59,762 bases of DNA from Candidatus Cryptobacteroides choladohippi (lineage in GTDB: Bacteria; Bacteroidota; Bacteroidia; Bacteroidales; UBA932), in contig JAGHSF010000006.1 in NCBI GenBank assembly GCA_018065985.1, positions 1 through 59,762 on the forward strand. Reading direction: 5' to 3'. Made by a program: the position numbers and the translations under genes. Positions 26,580 through 35,346 of the stretch are shown here, piece after piece. How positions within the stretch are numbered: position 1 is the stretch's first letter; each line of letters opens with the position of its first letter. The notes below the pieces were generated by a model that was not told the origin of the DNA, did no database searches, and saw only the letters and a list, made by a program, of their open reading frames with translations.

Positions 26580-27669
26580 CAGACAACACTACTACTGCGT
26601 CATTCTGGCCGGAGGCATAGGAAGCCGGTTCTGGCCCATCAGCAGGGTGAGCCTGCCGAAACAGTTTCTGGACTTCACCGACAGCGGAAGGTCCTTCCTG
26701 AGAATGACATACGACAGAGTCAAGAACGTGATCCCGGAGGAGAACATCCTCGTTGTGACCCTGAGAAAGTACCGGGACATCGTGAAGGAACAGCTCCCCG
26801 AACTCAAGACGGAGAACATCCTGCTTGAGGAGTACAACCGTAACACGGCACCGGCCATAACCTTTGCAGCGTATTCACTGCTCAGGCGCGACCCCGAAGC
26901 CGTGATGCTCGCAACCCCGTCCGACCTTGCAATCGACGGGCAGGAGCAATTCGAGAAGGCACTCGCCAGGGCTTTCGATTTCGCGTCCAGGTCCGATGCC
27001 CTCATCACCCTGGGCGTCGTACCGACCAGGCCGGACCCCAACTTCGGATACATCCAGGCCGCAGAAGCCCTTGATGAGGACAGGGCCGTGCGCGTGAAGA
27101 CATTCACCGAGAAACCCGACCCCGACCTGGCAAAGGTATTCATCGACACCGGCGAATTCCTCTGGAACTCGGGCATGTTCGTATGGAAGGCGCAGTCGAT
27201 CAAGGACGAGCTTGAGAAATACGCCCCGGAAATCACGATGATATGGGATGGCTGGGAGGAATCCCTGGGCCAGGATGGCGAAGCCGCTTTCCTCCAGAGA
27301 GTCTACACCTCCGACATGCCGCGCACCTCGATCGACTACGCGGTGATGGAGAAGACGGACAAGGCCTGGGTCTACCCGACCCACTTCACATGGGCCGACA
27401 TCGGCAACTGGGATTCCCTGTACGACTATCTCCCCATCCATGACGAGGACGGCAATGCGTCCAACATCGTCGGCAAGGTACTGCTGAAGGAAAGCAGGAA
27501 CAATGTCCTGTATTCCGGCAAGCGGGGCAAGCTCACGGCCATACGCGGCCTTGAGAACATGATAGTGATAGACACTGACGACGTGCTGCTGATCTGCCCC
27601 AGGGACGACGACAAGTTCAAGCCGCTCCTGTCAGATCTGGCTCTGCCCGACTATAAGGAATTCAAATGA
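26572..27669 (+). CDS. manC: Mannose-1-phosphate guanylyltransferase
   Basis: Forms GDP-mannose from mannose 1-phosphate and GTP, a precursor of surface polysaccharides and fucose. The 365-residue single-domain enzyme has the nucleotidyltransferase signature LAGGIGSRFWPISRVSLPKQ, TEKPD in VKTFTEKPDPDLA, and FLWNSGMFVWKAQSI. It lacks the C-terminal isomerase domain of bifunctional enzymes. Its 3' end overlaps dapF (opposite strand) by 19 bases, and no terminator is visible between them. Confidence 0.94.
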   Translation: MYNRQHYYCVILAGGIGSRFWPISRVSLPKQFLDFTDSGRSFLRMTYDRVKNVIPEENILVVTLRKYRDIVKEQLPELKTENILLEEYNRNTAPAITFAAYSLLRRDPEAVMLATPSDLAIDGQEQFEKALARAFDFASRSDALITLGVVPTRPDPNFGYIQAAEALDEDRAVRVKTFTEKPDPDLAKVFIDTGEFLWNSGMFVWKAQSIKDELEKYAPEITMIWDGWEESLGQDGEAAFLQRVYTSDMPRTSIDYAVMEKTDKAWVYPTHFTWADIGNWDSLYDYLPIHDEDGNASNIVGKVLLKESRNNVLYSGKRGKLTAIRGLENMIVIDTDDVLLICPRDDDKFKPLLSDLALPDYKEFK

Positions 27670-28490
27670 CCCACCAGCTCGGCAGGGCCGGTCAGATAGA
27701 CATCGACGGCCGGCTCTGCGGGCTTGAAATCAACGGAAAGATCCCCTCCAAGGGCATGCAGACGGTAGATGACTCTTCCGTCTGCTTCTGTTTCATTGGG
27801 AGCGACGCCTGCTCCGTACAGTGCAATGGCGCAGGCAGTGATGCCTGTCCCGCAGGCCAGGGTCTCGGCCTCGACACCCTTCTCGAAGGTGCGTACGGAG
27901 AACGTTCCGTCCTGGTCCCGTGAAACAAAGTTCGCATTGGCTCCCTGAGGGGCAAAAGCCTCATTCCAGCGGAATGACTTTCCCTCCGTCTCCACATCCA
28001 CGGCCTTGACGTCATCGACCATCTTCACGAAATGGCGGGTACCTGTATTGAGGAAGGTTCCCCCAAGCAGCTCCCTGCGGTCGCTTGCGTCAACCATCTT
28101 CAGGCGTATGCCGTACATGTTGCCGTCCTTTGAAAGCACAGTGCCGGCATGCAGGCCGTCGGCAGCCTCGAAGAGGTATGTGTCACCGCTGCGGGGGATG
28201 CCAAGAAAATCGGCGAATGCCACTATGCAGCGGCCTCCGTTGCCACACATCATGCCGCCGGAACCGTCGGCATTGTAATATTCCATGCAGAAGTCGCATC
28301 CGGGAGCCGGATCGGTAACTATCAGCAGGCCATCGGCACCTACCCTGCCGTCGGGTGCATGCACGCCTTCGGTGCGGCTGCACAGGGCGGATATGCGGTC
28401 AGCACTGCGGAGGTCGCCAAGGTCTGCGGCGCCACGGCCATCGGCGGCTATGAAATCATTGCCGGCGCCGGAATACTTGTAAAGATCCAT
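27651..28490 (-). CDS. dapF: Diaminopimelate epimerase
   Basis: Converts LL- to meso-diaminopimelate for lysine and peptidoglycan. The 279-residue protein starts MDLYKYSGAGNDFIAADGRG and has both active-site Cys motifs, GGMMCGNGGRCIVAF and TLACGTGITACAIAL. The ATG at 28490 is chosen over an upstream one because the mature family start is MxLYKYxGxGNDF. It shares one base with the stop of the GH2 gene (TGATG), so its translation probably depends on the surface operon upstream. This is an odd arrangement for an essential-pathway gene. Confidence 0.95.
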   Translation of the reverse strand: MDLYKYSGAGNDFIAADGRGAADLGDLRSADRISALCSRTEGVHAPDGRVGADGLLIVTDPAPGCDFCMEYYNADGSGGMMCGNGGRCIVAFADFLGIPRSGDTYLFEAADGLHAGTVLSKDGNMYGIRLKMVDASDRRELLGGTFLNTGTRHFVKMVDDVKAVDVETEGKSFRWNEAFAPQGANANFVSRDQDGTFSVRTFEKGVEAETLACGTGITACAIALYGAGVAPNETEADGRVIYRLHALGGDLSVDFKPAEPAVDVYLTGPAELVGHLNSL

Positions 28491-31400
28491 CAATGTATAG
28501 TTTTTATTGTTATCGTCCTCTCCAATTCCCTGCAGGCGGTGCATCTGTATGCCTCGAACGGGCCGTTCGCGGTGTCGCCGACCCCTGTGGTGTCGTAGTC
28601 CAGATTCACGGTAAGCTCTCCGTCTCTCTGAAGCTGGAACGGGTACAGGGCCTTGGTGAGATTGCCGGTCGTGAACGGGTATGCGTTGAAGGCAAAGGGA
28701 GTATCCATGCTTATCCGAAGTCCCGAGCCGGAATCGTTACGGAACTCAACCCAGCGCGTATCCATCCGCAGACCATAGTCCTGCGGGATCAGGTAAGGCT
28801 CATACATATCCTCGACCGTGGATCCGTACACCCCGATTCTGTAGCCTGTCTTCCTGTCCGGATACGAGGCCTGGGGACCTCGGCCGTACCATGACACATT
28901 TTCATACTTCCCGTCCAGAGACAGCGTGAGCCCTATCCTCGGCAGCCACTTCGGCAAGTTGCCTTCGGGGCAGAGCTGATGGTGTATGGTTATGGTTCCC
29001 GAATCGATCCTGTACAGATATCTACTCTCGAATCCGGCATAGCCGCCGGCATCCAGATAGTCCTCGAGCGTCTGCATCCTGCGGTCGGCGTTGCCGCCGA
29101 ACAGGACGAGTTCGCGCACATCCACATACACAGAACCGTCAGCCTCGAAGGCCTCGACGTGCGAAGGCAGGAAGATGGGGTCGTCGAGATGTGCCACATG
29201 GTACATGCCGGAAATGGAAGTGTATGCACCGGCTGCGGCATATCCCTTCGTGTCGTCATAGCTGCCTCCCGAGCAGGAATAGCTGCCCCAGCTGTCGGTT
29301 TCGTTTGCAACGGGTGCGCGCCACAGATTGAGATGCAGGGGCGATTCCATCATCTCGCCGTCCCCGGTCTCAATCGACACAAGGGCGCCGGAAACAGCGT
29401 CGAACGAGCATCTGAAGCCGTCGGCGACTGCCGTGATGCGCTCCGAGCTTCTCTCAAGAGAGACAGCGCCGCCGGTCGCGGCCTCGGGCACTGAAGGAAG
29501 CCTCCATGCAGGGAGTTCGAACTGCTCCCATGCGACTTCATGGCCGGCAGATGCCCATATGGCATCTTTCCTGAGCACGGAGCTCAGCGTGATGCGGTAT
29601 TCCTTGCCCGGCTTAAGGTCCGGACGGGTATATGGAATCCTGAAGAATCCCTTCTGCCCGGGCTCCAGGGAGATGGCAAGCTCGCCGGAAGCCAGCACCT
29701 CCGAATCTTCGTTCAGGGTCCAGGTAGTGCGATACTCGGATGCGTCGAGGAAGCAGCTGCGATTGAGCACCTCGAGCTCTCCGGTGCGGGAATCGAGAAG
29801 CCTGAAGCGCAGGGGCTGGGTACTCTTCTTCATCTGATACATCTCGGGCTGAGGTGTCCTGTCGGGCCAGATGCAGCCGTATGTTCGGGCACCCATGCCG
29901 TAGAAGAAGAACTCTCCTGTCCTGGTCTCCTTCTCAAAATCGAGCCAGAGGGCGGCTTTGGCGGGGTCGAATCCATCCGCCGGTCTCACTGCCGCCTCGA
30001 AGATTCCCACGTTGTCAATGCAGGCCTCACACACAGGCGACTCGCAATCCTGACCATGCTCCTGCTCGTCGCGGCCTATGCACACCGAAAGCGGGAGGTT
30101 GCGTATGTTTCCGCAGGCATCCCTTGACGCGGCCTTCCTGCCGTCGACATACAGCTCCATGGTGCTGCCGTCATACACTCCCGTGACGTTGTGCCACTTG
30201 TTCATCCAGTCCGAGGGCACATCGGCCTGCAGGCTCACGTGTTCCCCGTTGTCGATGTAGAAATCCAGCTTGCCGTCGTCTGTCTGCACGATTCCGTACT
30301 GGTTGCATCCCTTGGTCAGGAAGTAGTTCGTCTCTCCAAAGTTCTCACGGGGCAGAACGTCGAATGTCAGGGTCAGCTTGTCGGAACAGATTTCCAGGGC
30401 GTCGGCACGATAGACCTGCACCCACTGGTCGTATTTGTTCAGCGAAAGCACTGCGCTTTCGTGGCCTTTCATCTTTCCGATTGTGGCAGAGCCCATGATC
30501 ACTGCCATGATGCCGTTCGGGCTCTTGTCCTCCAGCTCCCTGACGGGCCTTCTGATTCCAGGGCTCACGAAATCCCATATTGCACCGCCCATCAGCGAAG
30601 GATGCTCGTATATCTCACGCCAGTAGTCGTCCAGGGCTCCGCCACCGTTGCCAGCCACGGAGACATACTCGTCCATGAACGAAGGACGTCTGTCGCGGGT
30701 ATCGAAACCCTGCCCCAGCTCATGGTTCAGCGGCATGGGATATCGCGGTCCGATAATATCCTCCGCAGGATGTTTGAGGGCATTGCCGCCATACATCCAG
30801 AAGCGGGTCGGGTCACAGCTCTTGCCTTCGTCGATGACTTCCGCGATGTTCTGGCCCTCGCCGCTCTCGTTGCCGGCACTCCAGAAGAGCACACAGGCGT
30901 GGTTGCGGTCGCGCAGCACCATCTGGCGGGCTCTCTCGCGATACATCGGAGCCCATTCCGGTCTCTCGCTGAGTTCCTCGGTTGCATGGGCTTCGTCCCC
31001 CGTCTCATCCACTATGTACAGGCCGTACTCGTCGGCCAGTTCGAGATATCTGTTCACCGGAGGATAGTGCGAGGTGCGCACTGTATTGAAATTGAACTGC
31101 TTGAGCAGTTCCATATCCTTGCGTATCGTGGCCTCGTCCATCGCGTGGCCAAGGTCGGGATGCTGCATGTGCGAGCATACGCCGCTAAGCTTGACGGGCT
31201 TGCCGTTGAGGTAGAACACACCATCCCTTATCTCCGTCTTCTTGAAGCCCATCTTCTTGCGTATCACGTCCAGCGTGGCACCGGAGGCATCCTTGAGAGT
31301 CATCTCGAGATCATACAGCTCGGGCGTTTCGGCTGTCCACTTCAAAGGGGAAGGCACCGTTGCGGCAAAAGACACGGTCTTCTCCTCTCCGGCGGAAAGG

Positions 31401-32248
31401 ACCACATCCTTCTTTTCCATGCGCACAACTTCCTTTCCGTCCCTGCTTACCGCCGCCGAGACGGATACGGTACCTCCAAGATCGTAGGCCTTGACATATG
31501 TATTCAGGGTCAGCTGCGAGTCCTTGAAGGAACTGTCGAAGTCGGTGATGACCTGCCAGTCGCGGATGCGCTGCTGCCTGGTGGAATACACAGTCACATG
31601 ATCGAATATGCCGGCCAGTCTCCAGTAGTCCTGATCCTCCAGATAGTATCCATCAGAGTATTTGAGGACAAGGACTGCCAGGCTGTTGCTCCCGGGCTTG
31701 ACATACTTCGTTATGTCGTACTCCGAGGGCTCCTGCGCACCTTCGTTGTAGCCGACCTGCTGGCCGTTGACCCACACGAAACTTGCGGAGGCAACCTTCT
31801 CGAACCTAAGGAACACCTTGTCTCCCTTCCATGATGCCGGCATCCTGAACTCTGTCCTGTAGGCACCGGTCGGATTGTAGTCATCAGGGACATAGGGCGG
31901 ATCGGGATGGAACGGGGTGGAGACATTGCGGAACACCGCCTCCCCGAAACCCTGCATCTCCCAGTTGGAAGGGACGGGGATCTCGTTCCATTTCCTGTCA
32001 TTGAATCCCATGCGGAAGAAGTCTGCGGGAATGCCCTCCGGCGTTTCGGAATAGAGGAACTTCCACATGCCGTCGAGACTGATGCTGCTTTCCGGGATAT
32101 GGTAGGCCCTGCCGGGTTCCTGATTCAGTCCGTACATCTCCACATTCTCGATGTAGTACGGAAGGTCTTCCATGAAAGGCTTGTTCTGGGCATTCAGAGT
32201 GAATGCGAGCACAGATGACAAAGCCACAAGAGATAGTCTTGGTGCCAT
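28490..32248 (-). CDS. Secreted GH2 family glycosidase (beta-galactosidase-like) with LamG-like insert
   Basis: A 1252-residue exported protein (signal about residues 1-20, ending TLNAQ). Order of domains: GH2 sugar-binding jelly roll (about 40-225), Ig-like domain (about 230-340), TIM barrel (about 345-590), a LamG/concanavalin-like insert (about 600-780, with WHNVTGVYDGSTMELYVDGR), then LacZ-type C-terminal domains. The acid/base Glu is near 461 in FWSAGNESGEG and the nucleophile near 527 in SFMDEYVSVAGNG. RTSHYPP is conserved. It is probably active on beta-galactosides or related sugars; the exact substrate is unknown. It follows a PCMD gene by 13 bases. Confidence 0.88.
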   Translation of the reverse strand: MAPRLSLVALSSVLAFTLNAQNKPFMEDLPYYIENVEMYGLNQEPGRAYHIPESSISLDGMWKFLYSETPEGIPADFFRMGFNDRKWNEIPVPSNWEMQGFGEAVFRNVSTPFHPDPPYVPDDYNPTGAYRTEFRMPASWKGDKVFLRFEKVASASFVWVNGQQVGYNEGAQEPSEYDITKYVKPGSNSLAVLVLKYSDGYYLEDQDYWRLAGIFDHVTVYSTRQQRIRDWQVITDFDSSFKDSQLTLNTYVKAYDLGGTVSVSAAVSRDGKEVVRMEKKDVVLSAGEEKTVSFAATVPSPLKWTAETPELYDLEMTLKDASGATLDVIRKKMGFKKTEIRDGVFYLNGKPVKLSGVCSHMQHPDLGHAMDEATIRKDMELLKQFNFNTVRTSHYPPVNRYLELADEYGLYIVDETGDEAHATEELSERPEWAPMYRERARQMVLRDRNHACVLFWSAGNESGEGQNIAEVIDEGKSCDPTRFWMYGGNALKHPAEDIIGPRYPMPLNHELGQGFDTRDRRPSFMDEYVSVAGNGGGALDDYWREIYEHPSLMGGAIWDFVSPGIRRPVRELEDKSPNGIMAVIMGSATIGKMKGHESAVLSLNKYDQWVQVYRADALEICSDKLTLTFDVLPRENFGETNYFLTKGCNQYGIVQTDDGKLDFYIDNGEHVSLQADVPSDWMNKWHNVTGVYDGSTMELYVDGRKAASRDACGNIRNLPLSVCIGRDEQEHGQDCESPVCEACIDNVGIFEAAVRPADGFDPAKAALWLDFEKETRTGEFFFYGMGARTYGCIWPDRTPQPEMYQMKKSTQPLRFRLLDSRTGELEVLNRSCFLDASEYRTTWTLNEDSEVLASGELAISLEPGQKGFFRIPYTRPDLKPGKEYRITLSSVLRKDAIWASAGHEVAWEQFELPAWRLPSVPEAATGGAVSLERSSERITAVADGFRCSFDAVSGALVSIETGDGEMMESPLHLNLWRAPVANETDSWGSYSCSGGSYDDTKGYAAAGAYTSISGMYHVAHLDDPIFLPSHVEAFEADGSVYVDVRELVLFGGNADRRMQTLEDYLDAGGYAGFESRYLYRIDSGTITIHHQLCPEGNLPKWLPRIGLTLSLDGKYENVSWYGRGPQASYPDRKTGYRIGVYGSTVEDMYEPYLIPQDYGLRMDTRWVEFRNDSGSGLRISMDTPFAFNAYPFTTGNLTKALYPFQLQRDGELTVNLDYDTTGVGDTANGPFEAYRCTACRELERTITIKTIH

Positions 32249-32261
32249 AGTATTGCAATAA

Positions 32262-33896
32262 TTAGTATATCAGCCTGATGTCGTCGATCCACAGCCTGCT
32301 CTGTGAGGAACCAGTGAAGTAGTCACCGAGCGCACTGGATGCGAATGACACGATTATGTGCGTGGGCTTCCTGTTCACAGCCCTGTAGTCCAGAGGGATC
32401 TCAAGTTCCATCCAGCCGTCGGCGTCACTGCCTATCACCTGGGGAAGGCTGCTCCAGCTGTTGGAGGAGCTGTTGGCAGAAAAGTAGCCATAAGCGATGA
32501 CAGCCTCGTTTCCGGGGTCCAGGAAAGTGCTCTTGTCGGTCGTGTTGACCTGAACGGGACTTTGCGGAGTGCCGCCGAACTTGCGGTAGTCCCAGTCGCC
32601 GAGCGCCACCATCATCGAACAGAAGTCAGGATCTCCCACCTTCACGGGATTGCCTGCGGGATAGCCGTCCACAACATCTATCTTTCCGCATTCGTACCTG
32701 GCCCACAGTCTGATTGCGCGCGGACGGAGCACCCACGGACGGCCGAAGTTCACCAGACCGCCCTGAGTTCCCACCAGGCCTGCGAATTCGCCGGAGAAAG
32801 TATTGCCTGCAGCAAACTTTATGACCACATTGCGAGACACCAGCGATGCACTGGCCGAGCCCTCATGCCTTATGTCCGTGTCGGGAATGGCTATGCAATA
32901 TGCGGAACCTACAGTTGTGGATCCTATGTTGCCGGAATCCCACCACTTGGTCTGCCAGCCCAGTTCTGATGAAGCCGGGTCGAACCACGAGCAGTATACC
33001 TGCGACTCAGCATGGCTGAACGCCTCGAATCCGGCATTGGGGAGCTGGTCCGCCGCTTCGGTCACAAACTCGACGGTTTCCGTATTGTCGCCTCCGCTGT
33101 AGGCCTGGCATTCGTATGCGGTCTTGGGCTGCAGGCCATCCAGGCAGACGCTGAACGTGCCTCCCTCCATGGTGACTCCTTCAGCCTCAATCCACTCACT
33201 GCCGCCCTTGGCCCTCCAGAGGAAGCCGCTCTCGCTGTCAGCGACACCGCTGGCACTCAGATATGCGCAGCCTGTCCAGGCATCTATCGAAGTCATCTGC
33301 ACCGACACATCCGTCTTCTCGGCATACAGTTGCCAGTTCTCGGTCCTGCCGCCAAAGCTGACCTCGACCTCGACCCCGTCGGTAAAATCGTGGATTTCCG
33401 ACATGGTCGGTTTGTATGAGGCTCCTGCGGGACCAAGTTTGAGAGACGTCACCGCGATGTTCTTCATGGAGGTGGATCCGGAAACACTGATGACGGCCCT
33501 GCGGTTCACGTCGTCGATGACAGCGGCACCCACCTGTCCCTTGACGGTGAAATAGCGCTCTATGTACTGGATGGCGGTCAAGGTCCACTCATAGTCCTGA
33601 TAGGTCTTCAGAGTGACCTTCAACGGCTCGCTGAGGTCGTGCACCGTCACAAGTTCGGGCTCGCTGACAGTGAACTCATGCTTGTAGGCCGCGCTCAGGA
33701 TGCGCACCTTTGAGATATCGGCGGTCTCTTCAAGCTCGATGGTCACACTGCGCCTTGCCGGGTCTATCTTCACCGATGACGCGTCTTCAACCTCCATGGC
33801 AGTGATTTCAGCCACCCGCACAGGATACGGAAGGTCATTCTCTATGCAGCCGCAAAGGGAGACAAGAACAGATATGATCGCGAGTCCTTTCTTCAT
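32262..33896 (-). CDS. PCMD-domain lipoprotein
   Basis: A 544-residue predicted lipoprotein (MKKGLAIISVLVSLCGCIEN, lipobox Cys17). The N-terminal half looks like beta-sandwich repeats. The C-terminal half (from about residue 270) matches the PCMD domain, a putative carbohydrate metabolism domain of Bacteroidota with a jelly-roll fold. It shares FAGLVGTQGGLVNFGRP and SPVQVNTTDKSTF almost word for word with the protein at 35347-37149. The start at 33896 overlaps the barrel gene upstream by 4 bases (ATGA). Likely surface-exposed or periplasmic; function unknown. Confidence 0.82.
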   Translation of the reverse strand: MKKGLAIISVLVSLCGCIENDLPYPVRVAEITAMEVEDASSVKIDPARRSVTIELEETADISKVRILSAAYKHEFTVSEPELVTVHDLSEPLKVTLKTYQDYEWTLTAIQYIERYFTVKGQVGAAVIDDVNRRAVISVSGSTSMKNIAVTSLKLGPAGASYKPTMSEIHDFTDGVEVEVSFGGRTENWQLYAEKTDVSVQMTSIDAWTGCAYLSASGVADSESGFLWRAKGGSEWIEAEGVTMEGGTFSVCLDGLQPKTAYECQAYSGGDNTETVEFVTEAADQLPNAGFEAFSHAESQVYCSWFDPASSELGWQTKWWDSGNIGSTTVGSAYCIAIPDTDIRHEGSASASLVSRNVVIKFAAGNTFSGEFAGLVGTQGGLVNFGRPWVLRPRAIRLWARYECGKIDVVDGYPAGNPVKVGDPDFCSMMVALGDWDYRKFGGTPQSPVQVNTTDKSTFLDPGNEAVIAYGYFSANSSSNSWSSLPQVIGSDADGWMELEIPLDYRAVNRKPTHIIVSFASSALGDYFTGSSQSRLWIDDIRLIY

Positions 33897-34603
33897 CTCT
33901 TGAAATGGAACGCCACGCCGAAGTTTATGCCGGTGAGGTCGATGCCGAACCTGGCGGCAAACTTGGACCTGCCGCCGGACTCCGAACCGTCGGTGTAGCA
34001 TTTGACTGTATTGTATGATACATTGGCCATGCTTATGGTCAGCATGGCGGACACCCTGTTCATCACATAGAACACAAGTCCGGGGCTGAATGCGAAATTG
34101 AGCTTGCCGGAAGTCGAGTAGTTCATGCCGGGCTTGGAATTGTCGTATTCGATGCGGCCCTCGCTGAATGAGAGGGATTCATCTGCGATTATGCCCACAC
34201 GGCTTCTAGGGTCAAGTGCAAAGTAGTTCCTGTGGAACACCGAAGCGCCTATGCGCTTCATGTGGGTGTTGAGGTTGGACAGATCGAAGCTCAAGCCTTC
34301 GCTGAGAAGGTCGATGGTGATATTGTCCAGCACGGCAGCTCCCGAGAAGTACTGGACTCTGGCTCCGAAACTGCAGTCATCCTTGTAGGTGTACTCGAAG
34401 AACGGGGAGAACTGCGATATCTTTCCCTGTGCCGACACCGGATTCACGAGCAGCATTATCTCGCTGTTGTCGCTGTCGAGCTTGAGGTGCGCGAACTGGG
34501 CTCCCACGGAGAAATCCCCTTTCTGGACCATCACCTGGGCGTTTGCGGCTGCAGTCATAAGCAGGGCGGACATTGCCGCCAGAAGTATCCTGGCTTTTCT
34601 CAT
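33893..34603 (-). CDS. Small outer-membrane beta-barrel protein (copy 2 in operon)
   Basis: A 236-residue protein with a signal peptide (MRKARILLAAMSALLMTAAA, cleavage after ANA) and alternating hydrophobic strands ending in DLTGINFGVAFHFKR, the aromatic C-terminal strand of an outer-membrane barrel. The ending resembles that of its neighbour at 34600-35343 (DLTSLNIGLDFYIG), so the two are paralogues. It overlaps both flanking genes by 4 bases (ATGA). I recognise no specific porin family; likely partner of the PCMD lipoproteins by context. Confidence 0.8.
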   Translation of the reverse strand: MRKARILLAAMSALLMTAAANAQVMVQKGDFSVGAQFAHLKLDSDNSEIMLLVNPVSAQGKISQFSPFFEYTYKDDCSFGARVQYFSGAAVLDNITIDLLSEGLSFDLSNLNTHMKRIGASVFHRNYFALDPRSRVGIIADESLSFSEGRIEYDNSKPGMNYSTSGKLNFAFSPGLVFYVMNRVSAMLTISMANVSYNTVKCYTDGSESGGRSKFAARFGIDLTGINFGVAFHFKR

Positions 34604-35343
34604 TTCTTTCCGATGTAGAAGTCAAGACCGATGTTCAGGGATGTGAGGTCGAGCATGTAGCTCATGGTGAAGGAGCCCCTGGATCCCGAATCCACCTGAT
34701 TGTGCACCTGGCTGACCCTGCCATAGCAGAGTCCCGCCATTCCAAGGCTGGCGAATACCGCAACATGCTTGCTGAAGTAGGCCATGATGCCCGGATTGAC
34801 CACCAGACCGGCCTTCCACTTGTCCTGCCAGGTACCCACTATTGCGCCCGTGTGGGCGTCGCTCTCCTTGGAGTGGCCCCAGACGCCCTGCAGGCCTGCA
34901 TCGACATACATTGCAATACGCTCCGAATCTGCAATGGGAAGGTAGTAGCGCATGAATGCGGTGAGGCTGACGTCCTGGCTGATGGTGTAGAAGTCCTTCA
35001 CACCAAGGGAGATGCTGCCGAAGTCGATGGAACCGGAGGCGGCATCCAGCATGGTGCGGCCGTAGCCGACCTTGGCACCGAATCCCAGGTTGTCCCGAAG
35101 GAACCAGCAGAACTCGGGAGCCACCGATACGCGAAAGCCCACCGAATTGATGCCGCTGACTACAGCGAAGTTGTAGTTGGCATTGTCGTGCCCTGTCAAG
35201 GCTGCGGTGCCTCCGACTATCCAGGAGCCCTTTGCGGCTATCACCGGATGCACGGAGTCGTCGTAGCGCACGATGCTCTCCTGGGCCAGTGAACTGATGC
35301 AGAGGCTCAGGAAGATCGCGGTAAATGTCAGGCGGCGGTTCAT
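34600..35343 (-). CDS. Small outer-membrane beta-barrel protein (copy 1 in operon)
   Basis: A 247-residue protein with a signal peptide (MNRRLTFTAIFLSLCISSLA, followed by QESIV) and a predicted 8-12-strand barrel: GFRVSVAPEFCWFLRDNLGF, YTISQDVSLTAFMRYYLPIA and the terminal TSLNIGLDFYIGKK. It lies 3 bases after a DUF4493-PCMD gene and overlaps its paralogue downstream by 4 bases. Resembles porin-family outer-membrane proteins of Bacteroidota in general; no function known. Confidence 0.8.
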   Translation of the reverse strand: MNRRLTFTAIFLSLCISSLAQESIVRYDDSVHPVIAAKGSWIVGGTAALTGHDNANYNFAVVSGINSVGFRVSVAPEFCWFLRDNLGFGAKVGYGRTMLDAASGSIDFGSISLGVKDFYTISQDVSLTAFMRYYLPIADSERIAMYVDAGLQGVWGHSKESDAHTGAIVGTWQDKWKAGLVVNPGIMAYFSKHVAVFASLGMAGLCYGRVSQVHNQVDSGSRGSFTMSYMLDLTSLNIGLDFYIGKK

Positions 35344-35346
35344 ATA

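Noticed and set aside
27651..28544. Longer dapF beginning at 28544
   Set aside because: The extra 18 residues do not match the family and would overlap the GH2 gene; MDLYKYSGAGNDF is the usual start.
30191..31834. A 547-codon open frame antisense to the GH2 gene
   Set aside because: The GH2 frame holds intact catalytic motifs; the antisense frame has none and no promoter box.
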